Shown here: piece by piece, positions 33,054 through 45,869 of the stretch
How the letters are laid out: every line of letters starts with the position of its first letter
Position numbering within the stretch: the first letter of the stretch is position 1
Assembly: GCA_963971425.1 (NCBI GenBank)
Contig: OZ020516.1
Location: 37,994,199 to 38,058,198, forward strand
DNA from: Bryoerythrophyllum caledonicum
Lineage: Eukaryota; Streptophyta; Bryopsida; Pottiales; Pottiaceae
Length of the DNA: 64,000 bases
Direction: 5' to 3'
Program-made: the position numbers and the translations under genes
The notes under the pieces: model-generated
Databases searched by the model: none
What the model was told of the DNA's origin: nothing
The model's input: the letters and a program-made list of their open reading frames with translations, nothing else

Positions 33054-35003
33054 ATGACGACGGAGAGCCCCGTGAGGATGATGGCAGGAGGGATGAGAGG
33101 GAACATGGGAGGGCTTGGAGAGGGTCCGAGAGGCGAGAATGGGGGCTCACAGACGCTGGATGGAGTTACCGAGTTGGGGCGACTTCTCAAGGGGCGAACT
33201 CGATTCGACAACATTTTGAATTCGGGACATGTGCCGCAGCGGAGCGGCAGCGCTCCTCCCAGCGTGGAGGGGTCGTTGGCGGCGATGGGCGGGCTGTTCG
33301 ACATGCCTACGAGCCCGAAGAGCGGGCGCAGCTCGAACGCGCAGTCGAATGAGGAGGATGTTTTGGATGCGGAGGAAGCGCAGCGCGCGGATCCGAAGTA
33401 TTTGGTGTACTACTACAACAACATCAACTTGAACCCGAGACTGCCCCCGCCGCTGATCTCGTGGAACAACTACCGACTGGCACAGAGGTTGCAATCTGGG
33501 ATGGGAGCCGGTGGGTTGGACAAGAAGAAGCTGCGGTCGATGGACGACAGCAGCAGCAGGTCGTTGTTTTCAAGCCAGCCAGTATTGCCGACGCACAGGG
33601 AGGAACCGGAGGCTCCGGAGGAGGATAACTCGCCGATGGGTGCCTTGGCGAGGACGGTGTCAAGCGACTGGGCAGATAAAGGAGACAGCTTCATGGGTCT
33701 GTCATCGGGATTGGGGCCGCGTCCCAAGAGCCTGGTGGATCTGATACAGGTACGGGAGCTACTAGTGCTGCCGGCAGTCTCCGAGAGGGTGACGGAGTGG
33801 TCCTAGTTTTAGTGTTTGAGTGGTGATTAGGGTTTGGGTGGGGGCTTTAGTTGAGGCGCCATGGTAGAGACAAATAGGAGAGGAACAAGGTTTGGAGTCG
33901 GCGGAGTCAAGCAGTGACGTGGGAGGAATAACGGTGTGTGGAGTGGTGTCTGAACAGTTGCAAATGTGGGAGTGTGCAGGAGGACTTTCCTCGCACGCCG
34001 TCGCCCGTGTACCACCTGTCCCGATCGTCGAGCCGAGCTGCGAACGACGAGAGTGAGGCTGCGAATGCAGTGTTGGACCTGCAACTGGCCCACCTGCGGG
34101 AGTCTGCAGCGGGGTCTGGCGAGTCGAGTGTCGTGCCAGGTGGCATGGGATCCCGGTCGACGACTCCCATCCCTGGAGTGTCGAATCTGCACCAGTCGTC
34201 GGGTCCTGTAGCGCCTGTACCGAGGATTCCGACGCCTGAGATTTCGCTGGCCACGAACGTTCGTTCTGCGAGCCCGAGTCTGGTGAGGATGAGCGCGGCA
34301 CCAGGTACGGGCTGTGTCCCTATTGTGCGGTTGTGTGGTTTGGGTGGTTGGCTCCGGCGTGGCAAGTAGTTTGCGTGTTTTCTCCATTGGGGATGTGAGG
34401 GAGCGGTATTATAGCCAGTGGCTGGAGATTTGGACGTGGCATCTGAGATGAGCGGGTGGGTTTGTGAGTTCAGGACTTTCGGGAGGAAGCATGTCTTTCC
34501 AGGGGTCTGACACGAGGAGTGTGGGGCTGGGTCGTGCCGCGAGTGCCAGTGCTGTGGATTTCGCCCACGTGCTGCAGATGAACAGGTCGGCGAGCGCAAG
34601 CAATGCGGATCTGGTAGCCGTGATGCAAGGGTTGAGCATGTCGGAGATGCAGGGCTCGACGAATGCCATGGAGGACAGGGAGATACAGCAGCAACAGCAG
34701 CAGCACCTCCAGCAGCAGCAACAACTGCGGCAACAGCAGGAGCAGCAGCAGGCACGGCTACAGCAACAGCAGCAACAGCAACGACAGCAGCAGCAGCAGC
34801 GGGCACAACTGGCAGCCCAGGCTCAGGCGCAAGCAGCGCAGGTGAGTTGGGGAGATGGCGTGGTGGGGTGTGTGAATTTGGATTGGATCAGGCGGGTGAG
34901 CCGTGATTGTGGTGCAGATTGCGTGGGTGGTGTAAATGTATTGGGGCTATGGTGACAAGGAATGTGGAGTTTGGTTTCAGGCACTGGCGTACTCTCAGGC
35001 TCT

Positions 35004-35038
<35 letters not shown>

Positions 35039-38000
35039 TGTTTTCGGGTGTTGATAGTGGATTCCGTGGGCAGTCGAAGTTCGGTGTGCCGGGCATGGGA
35101 AACCAGCAGGGTCAAGCAGGCGGTCTGCAGGGCAATACGAACCCGGCAAATATGTACGCCGCAGCTGCTGCTGCAATGTACATGGCCCAGCAGAATCCTT
35201 ACTACGCAAACATGAACTCTGCAGTGTATGGGCCGCAGTATGGGCTGGGCGGGTACCCAGTCAATCCGGCGATGTTGGCCCCAATGATGGCTGGGTACCC
35301 ACCCCCAGTGTTCGATCCAGCAACTGCGGCTGCCCTGGCGAGCATGGGCATGCGTGCTGGTGTGCCGGGGTCACCTGCGCAAGCGGCGGTGGACATGCAG
35401 AACCTGTACAAGTATGCCGGGGGGGCGTCGGCGCAGATGCCCGACCCCGTGTATCTGCAGTACTTGCGAGCAGCGGAGGAGGCACGTGCAGCCGCCCTGG
35501 ACCCATCGTCGCTGAGGAATTACATGGGGGCAGGTCACGTGGACATGGTGGAGATGCAGAAGAACCAGCTGAGTGCAATGCTGGGGTACAGCGCGGAGCA
35601 GAAGGCGCAGTTTGGTCGGACGGGGTCAATGGGGATCCCGATCACGAATCAGAAGAGCGGGTCGGTGAGCCCGGCGTACTACGGCAGCCCTCCAGGAGTG
35701 GTGCCGTTCAACAATTCTCCTCTGACGAGCCCGGTGCTGCCTGGGTCGCCGGTGGGGGCGGGCAGTTTTGGTGTGCGGCGCGACGAGCGGAGCATGAGGC
35801 TGTCTTCGGCATCTCGGACGAGTTCAGGGAACATAGGAGCGTCTAGCGGTGGGGCGTATGCAGGGTGGCAGGGGCAGAAGGCAAGCGAGACGACGGAGGA
35901 GGTGCGGGGGTCGACGCTGCTGGAGGAGTTCAAGAACAGCAAGACTCGGCGATTTGAGCTGTCCGACATTGCGGGGCACGTGGTTGAGTTCAGGTGAGTG
36001 GCGTTGGCATGGGTGGTTTTGAGTAGTGGAGAGATCGATTTGTGGTCGGCTGTGGCGGCGTGATGTTGCAGAGGATGGTGAATTTTGGGGGATAGGTGGT
36101 GCATGTGTACGTTGGATGTTGGAATGGTGGCATTGTGGGAGGAGTGCGAATGCAAGTTTGTGTATCAAGAGGATTTGTTGCGTTGGGTTGCAGTGCCGAC
36201 CAGCATGGGAGCCGGTTCATTCAGCAGAAACTGGAGACCGCAACGCCAGAGGACAAGAACATGGTTTTCCAGGAAGTGCTGCCGCGAGCTCTTACGCTGA
36301 TGACGGACGTGTTTGGGAACTACGTGATCCAGAAGGTAGGGGGAGCTGAGATGTGTAGTGGATACTTAGTTTGATGAGTTTGTATGCGGATGTGGTCGAT
36401 GGAGGGTGGGGTCGGTGTAGGCGTGGTTGAGACGTTGGCGGGAAGGGGTGGGAGACTGATATATATGTTGCATTGTCGCGGCAGTTTTTCGAGCACGGGA
36501 CTCAGGAGCAGAGAAGGGAGCTGGCAAGCGAGCTGGTGGGGCACGTGCTGGTGCTAAGTTTGCAGATGTACGGTTGTAGGGTGATCCAGAAGGTACGCAG
36601 TGGAATGCGTTGAGTTGATGGAGGTTTTAGGAGGGGTGAGATGGTATGACGAGAGCGTGTGTTTGATGCCAAGGTGAGGGTGGAGCAGTGCGAAGCGGGG
36701 AGGTGGGGTTGCCTGTGGCGCACGTGACGAGGTTTGTTGATGCGTGGGTTTTCTCTTGGATTTGGCAGGCGCTAGAGGTGGTGGACGTGGACCAACAGAC
36801 GCAGCTGGTGTCGGAGTTGGATGGACACGTGATGCGGTGCGTGCGGGACCAGAACGGGAACCATGTGATTCAAAAGTGCATCGAGTGTGTGCCGCCGGAC
36901 AAGATCCATTTCATAATCTCGGCGTTTTACAACCAGGTGGTGACACTTTCGACGCATCCCTACGGATGCCGGGTTATCCAGGTAAAGGGACTGGTGTAAG
37001 ATTCGTGGTGGTGTTGAATGATGGGCGCGTATTGGTTGGGGATTGGAGCGGTTGTGGTTGCTGACGCAGCGACGTGGTGTCGGTTGGGTGGATGCAGAGG
37101 GTCCTGGAGCATTGCACGGACGAGCAGAAGCAGAAGGGGATCATGGAGGAGATATTGCGTTCGACTTGTGCTCTGGCCCAGGATCAGTATGGCAATTACG
37201 TTGTGCAGGTACGTGTTGTTTGGGCATGGATTGATTTGTTTGAAGCGAGGCGTTGAGTGCGGTGTTTGAGATTGAGGGAGTTTGGGGGCATACGGTTGTG
37301 ATGTTGTGAGGGTCGATGTTTGTGGATGTGGTGGGGGGTGTGGAGAGTGAGAGAGCATGGTCGGGAGTGATGGATGGTATTTGGAGGTGCGAATGTGAAA
37401 GGGTATGGTAAGTGTGATGTCTGTGCGTTTGGTGACGCTTTGGTGGTGGATGATGGTTCAGCATGTGCTTGAGCACGGACGGGACGACGAACGAAGGGAG
37501 ATCATAACGAAGCTGGCCGGGCAAATCGTTCAAATGAGCCAACACAAGTTCGCGTCGAACGTGGTGGAGAAGTGCTTGGAGTACGGGGGCCCATTGGAGC
37601 GACAGATTTTGATTGATGAGATGCTTGGGCTGACCGACGAGAATGAGCCGCTGCAGGTAAGAGGTGGTGTGATGTTGGTCGGCGTATAATACGTGATGGT
37701 GGGCGTGGGAGAGGCTGATAGATGGCGGAAGGCACGAGTTTGTTTGGCTCAGAGAGTGCGGTTGGAGCGTTAGGGCGAGGTGGTTAGCTAGGGAATGGTT
37801 GGCGATATGAGGATGGGCATGGTGGAGGGGCTTTTTGGTTTACTAAGATTCCGTGTTAGGTGGTTGTGGCCACTTGTTGGGCTGAGCGGATGTTGAGTTG
37901 TATGCCGACCTGGAAGGTGACCTGGGAGCGTGTCGGTGTTTGTGTGCAGGCAATGATGAAAGATCAGTTTGCGAACTACGTGGTTCAGAAGGTGCTGGAA

Positions 38001-38345
38001 ACGTGCGACGAGTCCCAGCGTGAGCTGCTGCTGGGTCGGATTCGGGTGCACCTGCATGCGCTGAAGAAGTACACGTATGGCAAGCACATCGTGGCGCGGG
38101 TGGAGAAGCTGGTCGCTGCTGGGGGTGAGTTGAATGTTTGGGCATGGGCAGTAGAGTGTTGATGGTGGTGAGTTGAATGTTTGGGCATGGGTAGTAGAGT
38201 GGTGATGGTGGCGATGACATGGATGCGAGTTGGCAACGGAGTATTGTCACGAGGTCGGGCAGGTGATGTATTGGGCTGACGAGAATTTGTATGATGTGCA
38301 GAGAGACGGAGTGCTGCGTATATGGCACACAACTTGGCCGCCTGA
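33054..38345 (+). CDS. Pumilio/PUF RNA-binding protein, 11 coding exons, 1129 aa
   Basis: Binds UGUA-containing 3' UTRs to repress or destabilise mRNAs in the cytoplasm. Exons: 33054-33749, 33980-34304, 34474-34841, 34981-35993, 36194-36335, 36485-36592, 36769-36981, 37098-37208, 37462-37656, 37950-38124, 38302-38345. All junctions are GT-AG and the total is 1130 codons including the stop. The N-terminal plant-PUM motif [20 protein letters not shown] (about 115) and [11 protein letters not shown] are present. Two polyglutamine tracts end exon 3 and begin exon 4. The C-terminal Pumilio homology domain starts near 775 ([13 protein letters not shown]). Its repeats carry SRFIQ, NYVIQ, CRVIQ, NHVIQ, CRVIQ, NYVVQ, SNVVE and NYVVQ, the recognition residues that read UGUANAUA. 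Closest to plant APUM1-6. The start is the first ATG in frame at 33054; the frame also extends four codons upstream without an ATG. Confidence 0.93.
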
Positions 38346-39518
38346 TCGCGCGATGGGGGCGTGGGACGATGCAAGGTCGGAGGGTCTGGCATCGCGCTGC
38401 GTCGTTGGGGGGGGGGAGGGGGGCAAGAAGTTGGTCTGCCTTTCCTTGGGTTCGGCGTGGTGTGATGGGAGAGTCCGTGGTTCGCCGGGCGCAGTGGGTG
38501 GTCGGCGACGATAGAAGGGAAGTCCTCCGGGCGGCAGAGAGCATCTGTGAGCAGTAAATAGTGTTTTAGTGTAGGATTGTATGGAGCTGGTGTTTGAAGG
38601 TCGGGAGAGAGGCGGGGTGAGTGAAATGCAGGTCGTGCCGGCATGTAAGTTATCTCGTGTGGGTTGGTGTCGGTGGCGGGTGTATGTATAAGCAGTAGCT
38701 CTATATATCCGGGGGTTGGGAGCGGCGGGAGAAGTGCCGGCGCTCCAGGCTCTGGGACCCACGCCGCAGTCTCTCGCTGGTATTGTGTGATTTCAGGTGG
38801 GAGAGTTGGACATGGACAGTGTGAATGGGTAGGGAACATCGTTAGTTTGTGTGAAGAAGAGGAGGAAAGGGTCGAGGCAGGGGTTAGCTGTAACGGGCGT
38901 GTATAAAGAGCAAGTGTCCTTCGTTCCATAGTGTACAGACTGACATGTGTAGGTCTCGTAGCAAGACATTGGTCTTGAAGGATCGGAAGGGGGTTCGTGA
39001 TCGGACTCTTTCCTTTCTTGCTAGTGCTGCTACCGAAGGTTAGTTCTCTCTCTGTGCAGCTATTGCGCCAGGGCCCTCATGATGTAAATAGGGCCCCTTC
39101 AATTGCAAGGGCCAGCTGGCAATGTCTTTACACTATTCTTTTTATCGATTGTGGCCAGGTGGTGGTGATGAGGATGTGATGTTGGTGTTACGTTTGGTGG
39201 AGGAGTTTCTTTAATTCTTTTGGCTAACGTGGGTGTTGTAATGCTTGCCACGTTATGTAACAGCATGCGGATGGGGAGATTAATAATAGGTAAATTGAAC
39301 AATCATTAGAAATGAATTGAACAAGCATTATAAATATGGAGCAAGTGAAGTTCAAATCATAGTTCAGTGATAGTAATGGTAGTCAGAATATTTAGTAGCT
39401 GAGTTGTACACATCTATGGTCCACCCTTTGCTGGAGGCTTTCACTGATAAGCGTACCATTCACTGTTGCAGGGAATAATGGGTAGAATGTTCTGTGTCTG
39501 AACTGCAGCACTATGCAC
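38346..39518 (+). other. Pumilio 3' flank and convergent intergenic region
   Basis: The Pumilio and epoxide-hydrolase-like genes converge here. No further coding exon is apparent; the last Pumilio exon ends [21 protein letters not shown], a typical family C terminus. The 3' UTR end is not defined. Open frames on the minus strand through 34-39 kb are shadows of the GC-rich exons. Confidence 0.5.
39083..39090 (+). promoter_or_regulatory. Candidate Pumilio response element TGTAAATA
   Basis: An exact match to the UGUANAUA consensus predicted for this gene's own PUF domain, 738 bases after its stop codon. It works as a self-regulatory site only if the 3' UTR extends this far. Confidence 0.35.
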
Positions 39519-41147
39519 CTAGTCTCCGGAGTGTGCACGTTGCGAACTCACAGATTCCAGGAGAAGGGCGTTGAACTGCTCGGGATCATCCAACATTGGA
39601 AAATGTGAACACTGCACCACCAATTCAACTTGTGTGTAAATGAACCAGAAAGTTCCAAGCTAAATCAACCAAGAGAAGCGTTAGTGTGATTGCTAAAAAA
39701 CCGTGAAGAAGGGATAGAAGTGCTGACATGAGGGAGAAGCTTGACGACGGAATTGAGAGCGATGGCCTTGGGGATCACAGCCAGCTCCTTCAGCATGAAT
39801 CGATCAAGCTCCCCCCAAATGAGGTCAACTGGCAACTCCTCACGAATCGGTGTAGCTGAATCTGAACCTGGTTGCCAGTGCCCCCGCAGCGCTGCTCGGT
39901 AATAGTTGATGCCGCCCTCTGCAGCCCCCGCTCTCTCAAACGCTCTCACATACCTGCAGCAAGTCACCCAGTTCAAAGATTTACAATCCTTGACATGATA
40001 TTTCAACACTCGAATCCTCTCGAAGAATGCAGCAAACAGATGTGTATGTACAGGCTTGGCAAGGAGCACCACCTCTCAACATCAATGCGCTCGAATGCCG
40101 CATCGCTTAAAAATGCCTTCAAGTTCTTAAAACTGCCACAACATCATTGTCAACGCAAACACAGACACGATTTTCGCTCCTGTTCAAGCCACATATCAAA
40201 CCAAGTCGCGGATCTCCTGAAACTTACTTTCCATGAGTGATAAACCATTCAGGAAGCCACGGCAGCTGGAAGAACGCTGGCATTGATACAAGTAGACGAC
40301 GTCATCGACTAGAGTCAGCAAAATAGGCATTGGCATTGGGAAAGAACCTAACAGGTATCAAAGTAGCAAAAAGAAACTCCTCTGGAAATGACTAGAAAAA
40401 TTAGAGATCTCAACTCCTCAAAACTAAGCTACCCGCCGCTTACCTATGTACCAACTCTGCCGAATCTGACGAAGGCTGGAAAGCAGGGCCTTAGCTAATA
40501 CAGATGGATGTGCCACGTTAACGATGACTGCCTTCTTCACCTTGTCCGGAAAGTCTTCCACAATTGCCCATGTCACGAGTCCTCCCCAGTCATGCCCCAC
40601 CTGCACATGATAGAAGGTGAAAATCAGCTGGTCGGCATATCGTAAAGAATAGGCGATCGAGGTGGTGGATGCAAAACATGACTGACCACCGTGGCTGGTT
40701 TGCCGTTGCCAAACTCATCAATGACGCGCACAATATCCGAAACCACCAAGCGTCGGCTGTAGTTGTGGATGCCTTTGGGCTTCGAGGAGGAGTTGTAGCC
40801 TCGCAGGTCGGGTGCCACCACGTGGTATCCTGCCCCGGCCAGCGCTTGAAATTGGTTCTTCCACACATACCAGAACTCCGGGAAGCCGTGCACCAAAACA
40901 ACCTGATTCGCAACACCGAATACCACAAACAACAGGCTGAGGTCTCGAAACTAGCTTAAACCATAGAATCATGGAACCAAAATCGACTGGGGCATTCTAA
41001 GCGACCCACCAACTCCCCGTTCTTGTCTCCACATTCCACGTAATGAAGCTTCACATCTTCGTTCCACACTTCACCATGCACGACTCGACACCCTTGGACC
41101 ACCTCTTCGGTGCCCACTTCGTCGTCCTTCCCAGCTTGATGATCCAT
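39519..41147 (-). CDS. Epoxide hydrolase-like alpha/beta hydrolase, 7 exons, 312 aa
   Basis: Predicted soluble alpha/beta-hydrolase that opens epoxides or related substrates; the substrate is unknown. Exons on the minus strand: 41147-41010, 40902-40687, 40600-40444, 40276-40228, 40132-40073, 39953-39728, 39611-39519. GT-AG junctions and phases are consistent for 313 codons with stop. The oxyanion motif HGFPEFW lies at 51-57, the nucleophile Asp122 is in VGHDWGG, the acid Asp257 is in WGELDRFM, and the base His285 is in CSHFPMLDDP. The lid holds FFQLPWLPEWF and NYYRA (about 223-227), the latter a usual site of a lid tyrosine. The lid motif resembles EPHX4/ABHD7-type proteins as well as plant epoxide hydrolases. 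No signal peptide or membrane span is visible. It converges with Pumilio. Confidence 0.9.
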
Positions 41148-41355
41148 TTAGGTCTTCCAAGATCTCAAAGCAGCAATTCCGGTCGAGGTTTTCAACACCT
41201 GAAACAGCTCAACTTCTAACTTCAAAGATGTCATATACAATTACATCTTCGCTGAAAAAGTTCAGAGGAATGGCTAAAGCAGAAGGACCAACACAAAGGA
41301 GCGACGAGGCCAGACAACCTCACTCAAGCTAGCAACTAGGTCACGTTCAATACGC

Positions 41356-41696
41356 CAAGGAAAAAACCATAGCCAACGCTTATAAAATTGGGATATATCC
41401 AACCCTCTTCCATCCCATAACCACCAACTCAGCTTCAAAAGGAGGTTTGCTATTAGTCAAGACCCTTGCTTTTGGTCGTGGGTTATGGGTGGTACTGTAC
41501 CTATTGCTGGCCACCCACTAAACATGGCTGCACAGTTTGAAAATTCATTACTGATTCAGTTTTGATTGGAAAGATATGAAATCACTTGGGTTGGAATTGT
41601 AATTCTATTGGCGATCACTAAATAAATAATGAAATAATATTCTCCTATCTCCATACATGCACATTCCTTAACTTGTCGGTTTCAGGGGGGTTTGAG
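41356..41696 (+). mobile_element. MITE family 1, copy D
   Basis: Near full length: 'CCATAGCCAACGCTTATAAA', 'CCAACCCTCTTCCATCCCAT', 'GGTTGGAATTGTAATTCTAT' and 'CTTAACTTGTCGGTTTCAGG'. The left terminal bases are altered ('CCAAGGAAAAAACC') and the right end reads 'GGGGGGTTTGAGTACA'. Confidence 0.75.
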
Positions 41697-44520
41697 TACA
41701 GTGGCTAGAGAGGCCTCATCATAATGGCTCCAATAAAAACACAAGACTGAACATGGTTGAGTATGGCAGCACTCATATGGCTCCTAATCAATCCCTTTGG
41801 AAAGATCTCTCAGTATATTCCATTGGGTGCAGATAAGACACCGAAAACTGTTCCGTAGACACTCCTTAACTACAGTAAACAACTACACTAAACACTGAAT
41901 ATAGTGTAGAGGGATTATTGATGTAGATCACCCACACTAATTTCCATCAAAGCATGTGCATGCCAAGTTCTGATTGGGTATTTGTTCTCAAGCAAGTGTG
42001 TGTCAGTCAACAATTGCATGTAAATTTTCAATTAGTGTAGGAAATTTCAAATAGTCTAGTCTACACTATATTCACGGAACGGTGTACTCGTATTCACTTT
42101 CAAATTCTCGAAGTTTGAATCCATTTAGAAAACCAACCATTTGCAACAAAAATAAAATTTAGATATAGAAGGAAAGTGACATCGTCATTTTTTTTTAAAG
42201 GAAAGAAGCATCTTCAAATGCATTTGCTGCTATTTGAAGAACGCCAATTGGAAACTGTAGAAACTCTCAAATCATATTGGATGAGTTCCACCATTTGAGC
42301 CAATGTTGTTTGAATTTAGCATCAACCATTGCGGTTACTACCTTCTGTAATTTTTCATATTTCATATCTGGCTTTCGAACATTATTCTAATGTTTTGTGA
42401 TGTGAGAACAAAAACCAACACCAGTGTAAGATAATTGTTCATAAACAAATATGACTAAAAAATTATCGATTTATCAAAATTTAATACCTCGTAAAAGAAT
42501 TCCAATCCATACTTGAGATCAACCACTACCAATGATTTTCAAAATTCATGGCTACGAATGTTTCTGATGGATGCCTTTGCAGCCTTGTTCATCGCCTTCC
42601 AAATCTCATTAGAAGTTTGTTCCTCAATATGAATGTTTCCTTTGTTGCAACTCTGGTTGCACTTATTTCATGTGCTTGAATTGATAAAGAATAAATTTTA
42701 TGGCCAGAGAGGGTTGAGGGAACATGCTTGACAACCTAAGCTAGGTGAGATGAGGCGGGAAAGGGAGGGATGTAGAGACTGGGCGAGTTGGGAAGGATGA
42801 AGCGGCGGTGGTTGTAGGTGGGCATAGGGGGGTAGGTGGTGGGCATGGGCTTGGACAACCCGGGCAAACAATGATAGGTGGGAGACATAGAAAATACAAG
42901 GGCAAGGGGGTGGAAAATGACAAGGGTGAAATGTCCCATCCATCCCATTCTTGGACAACGAGGGAGTCATTCCACCTTGGCCCTATGGGCCAATATTAGT
43001 GTAATATTTTATTACAACATATCAAAATAATTCAAGTAATAAAAAGTATAATTTACTCAATCAATCCAATTTAACAATTATTATACTATTTAATGACTTT
43101 TCCCAAATTTGGACTTTTTGCAACAATTGAAGAACCATGATTCAATTGGTGGCCAACCAATACATATCCCATCAACAACTTTCTAATGGCTATAACTCAC
43201 TCAAATTTTTTCAAATCATACGTAAAAGGTGTTTTTCTTACATCAAATGTTTTGTAGATGTTAAAACATTCCTCATATGTTTGATTTGGATAAACCTTGA
43301 GTGATTTATGGTTATTAGTACCTTATGCTAACTTCAATAGACTAGATTGCAACCACACGCATTGTTTTCTTTAGTCCAACATTGACCAATAATTAAAAAG
43401 TGAGACTAATTTTGGAGATAGTACAAAGTCTAATTATCTAAGATTTAACCAATTATGAACAAAAAGTCCACAAATATTATCCATGGTCTATCCATTACGA
43501 CCTTTCCATTATGACATGAATTTTCATTTTTCCTGTCATGTGTCTTTTTATTTGTATTCCAAACATCTTTGTGGGCAATTTCTATACTGAGCAAAATTTG
43601 AAAAATCATCAAAAAGTATATGCATGTATCCTACGTGAGTGTGAAGCTATCAACGCAATGCACTTCAAAACGCAATCACCAAAACTCGTCTTAAACAATC
43701 TAAACAAACGGCTAAAATCTATTAATTTTCTTTTCATTAGTTTATCCACATAATCTCCCACTTAACCCTACTAGGCTTAACGACCATATATGGGTCGTTT
43801 TGGCACAACAACCTCTGTAGCCACCTCGAAGAAAAAAATACACCATGACTTAGAGGTGGAGGAAGATGGGCATCTGCTGAGACCATCGCCACAACAATTG
43901 GTGCAAACATTAGCAAGTAACAATGATTTCCATGAAGTGGGATTGTAGGTTTTGCGCTGAAATGCCTAGATGCCATTCTGCGTGATCTAGAACCATCGTA
44001 GATTCTCTCTAGCCAGAATACCTCATCATCAACCTAAAGGGTTAATTGTTTTTTTAGAATCAATCTGATATAATTATCCCATTTTCAAGTAGGACCTTTC
44101 AGTTCAAAGGAATGCACCGTTTCATGAAACAGCAACATTCATCTCTCTCTTCACCACCACCAACTCACTAATCACTCACTAATCCCAACCACTTTCTCGT
44201 TCAGCTGAACTGCGACGGTTAACATGATGTGGGATTGCTTCCTCGACTGTTGCCATCGCCTCTTCAGCTGCTTCATCCGATCATTGTGACCTGCAAAACT
44301 CATGAGCTCAATCTGTGGTTTTTCATGAATGGGGTGAAGAGTAATGGCGATGTTGTTAGGGTTAGATGATCAGGAGCTGGTGGCGATGAAACAACGTCGG
44401 TGATGATCATGTTGATGAGTTAGGGTTTAAAAAGCACGTAATCCACAATGATGATGATGATGTTGATAAGTGCTTTGTGAGGAGTTAGGGTTAGAAGAGA
44501 TGTTGCGGTTGATAGGTGAA
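41697..44520. other. Intergenic DNA, no gene recognised
   Basis: AT-rich except for a purine-rich patch at about 42700-42960, whose open frames on both strands are unlike any known family. Nothing else supportable. Confidence 0.5.
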
Positions 44521-44700
44521 GAGATGGTGCTGTTGATGAGTTAGGGTTACGAGATCAGGAGCTGGTTTAGACAAGATCAGGAGAGATGGTGACGTTGATA
44601 GGTTAGGGTCACAAGATGAAGAGATGGTGCTGTTGATGAGTTAGGGTTACGAGATGAGGAGGTGGTTTAGACAAGATCAGGAGAGATGGGGATGTTGATA
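44521..44700 (+). repeat. 100-bp tandem repeat just upstream of the SIAH-like gene
   Basis: 'GAGATGGTGCTGTTGATGAG' begins units at 44521 and 44621; the second is partial and runs into the gene's 5' flank. Looser GTTGATGAGTTAGGGTT copies extend left to about 44400. Confidence 0.75.
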
Positions 44701-44729
44701 AGTTAGCTGATTGAGATCAGTTTGAGGGA

Positions 44730-45869
44730 ATGGTGAGATTTGCGATGCAAGCACTGGGAGCAGAGTCGCCGCATCAGAGGCAAGCGAAGCGCTCCCGCAG
44801 CGAGCCACTCGTGGAGCTTCCGACCTCGCCACCGTTGCCGCTGCAGGTGCAAGACAGCTCCAACGAGGACCACCACCTCGCCGCAACCTTCGACCCCGAC
44901 ACTCTCGACTGCCAAATCTGCATGGAGCCTCTCTCCACGCCAATCTTCCAGGTAAGAAAGCGTACTCCAGTGGGAGAATCACAGCCCAAAATCATGTCGC
45001 GTTGGTGAATATAGGGTTTGGAGCTTTGTTGATGAGTCTATGGTTTTTGGAGTTTTGTTGATGGTGCTAGGGTTTAGAGTAAGCTTTTTCAGTTAGTCGG
45101 CACTTCAATTTTAGCAAAAAGTTCACGTCATGTCGACGAATCTAGGTTTTGGAGCTCGATTTAGGGTTGAACGGTCATTCTTAGGTTTGGTGTGCCCACG
45201 CAGTGCACGAACGGCCACATCGCATGCGCGAGCTGCTGCCAGAAGCTGACCAACGTGTGCGCGTCGTGCTTCAAGCCGACCGGCAAGATCCGGTGCCTGG
45301 CGATAGAGAAGCTGATCGACTCGCTGCACACGAGCTGCAAGTATTCGGACCACGGGTGCCACAAGCTGCTCAAGTTCACGAAGAAGCGCGCGCACGAGAC
45401 GTCCTGCCCCTTCACGCCCTTCCACTGCCCCGTGCCGCCGTGCGCCTTCGCGGCCGCGGCGTCCGCATTCCCGGACCACTTCCTGGCGTCGCACCAGACG
45501 CGCACCGTCGAGTTCCTCTACGACGCCTGGTTCACGGTCTCGCTCTCGCCCAGCGAGCTCCACATCCTGCTCAAGTCCGAGGACATGATCTTCCTGCTGC
45601 ACGTCGAGAAGGAGGCGCTCGGGACCGTGGTGTACGTGACGCTCTTCGGGGGCGATCACCGCGAGGAGTTCTTCTCGTACCACCTGGCGGTCAAGGCCGG
45701 CCACACGCGCCTCACCATGGAGAGCGTGCCGCGCAGCATCGTCCACGAGGACCTGCGCGGGAGCGGCTTCGTCGTCATTCCGCGGGACGCAGACGCCGTC
45801 GGCGTGCAAATCGAGCTCTCGTTCCATCACCCCGGAGAAGCCATCTCGGGGTTGCAGATCAACACTTAA
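44730..45869 (+). CDS. SINA/SIAH-type RING E3 ubiquitin ligase, 2 exons, 295 aa
   Basis: Transfers ubiquitin to substrates for proteasomal degradation. Exons 44730-44951 and 45204-45869 are joined at GT-AG in phase 0, inside the RING finger. RING ligands are C61, C64, C75, H79, C82, C85, C93 and C96 (CQIC...CTNGH...CASC...CASC). The SIAH-type zinc finger follows (CKYSDHGCHKLLKF...HETSCPFTPFHCP...DHFLASH), then the substrate-binding beta-sandwich to the C terminus. The N-terminal ~55 residues are basic and Ser/Pro-rich. Length fits plant SINA-like proteins. Exon 2 is strongly GC-rich, unlike its AT-rich flanks. The start is the first ATG of the open frame. Confidence 0.92.

Noticed and set aside
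33907-34806. 299-codon minus-strand open frame, and many other long frames antisense to Pumilio (33-39 kb)
   Set aside because: They are shadows of GC-rich exons; composition is Pro/Ser/Arg/His-rich and the sense strand has a complete spliced model.
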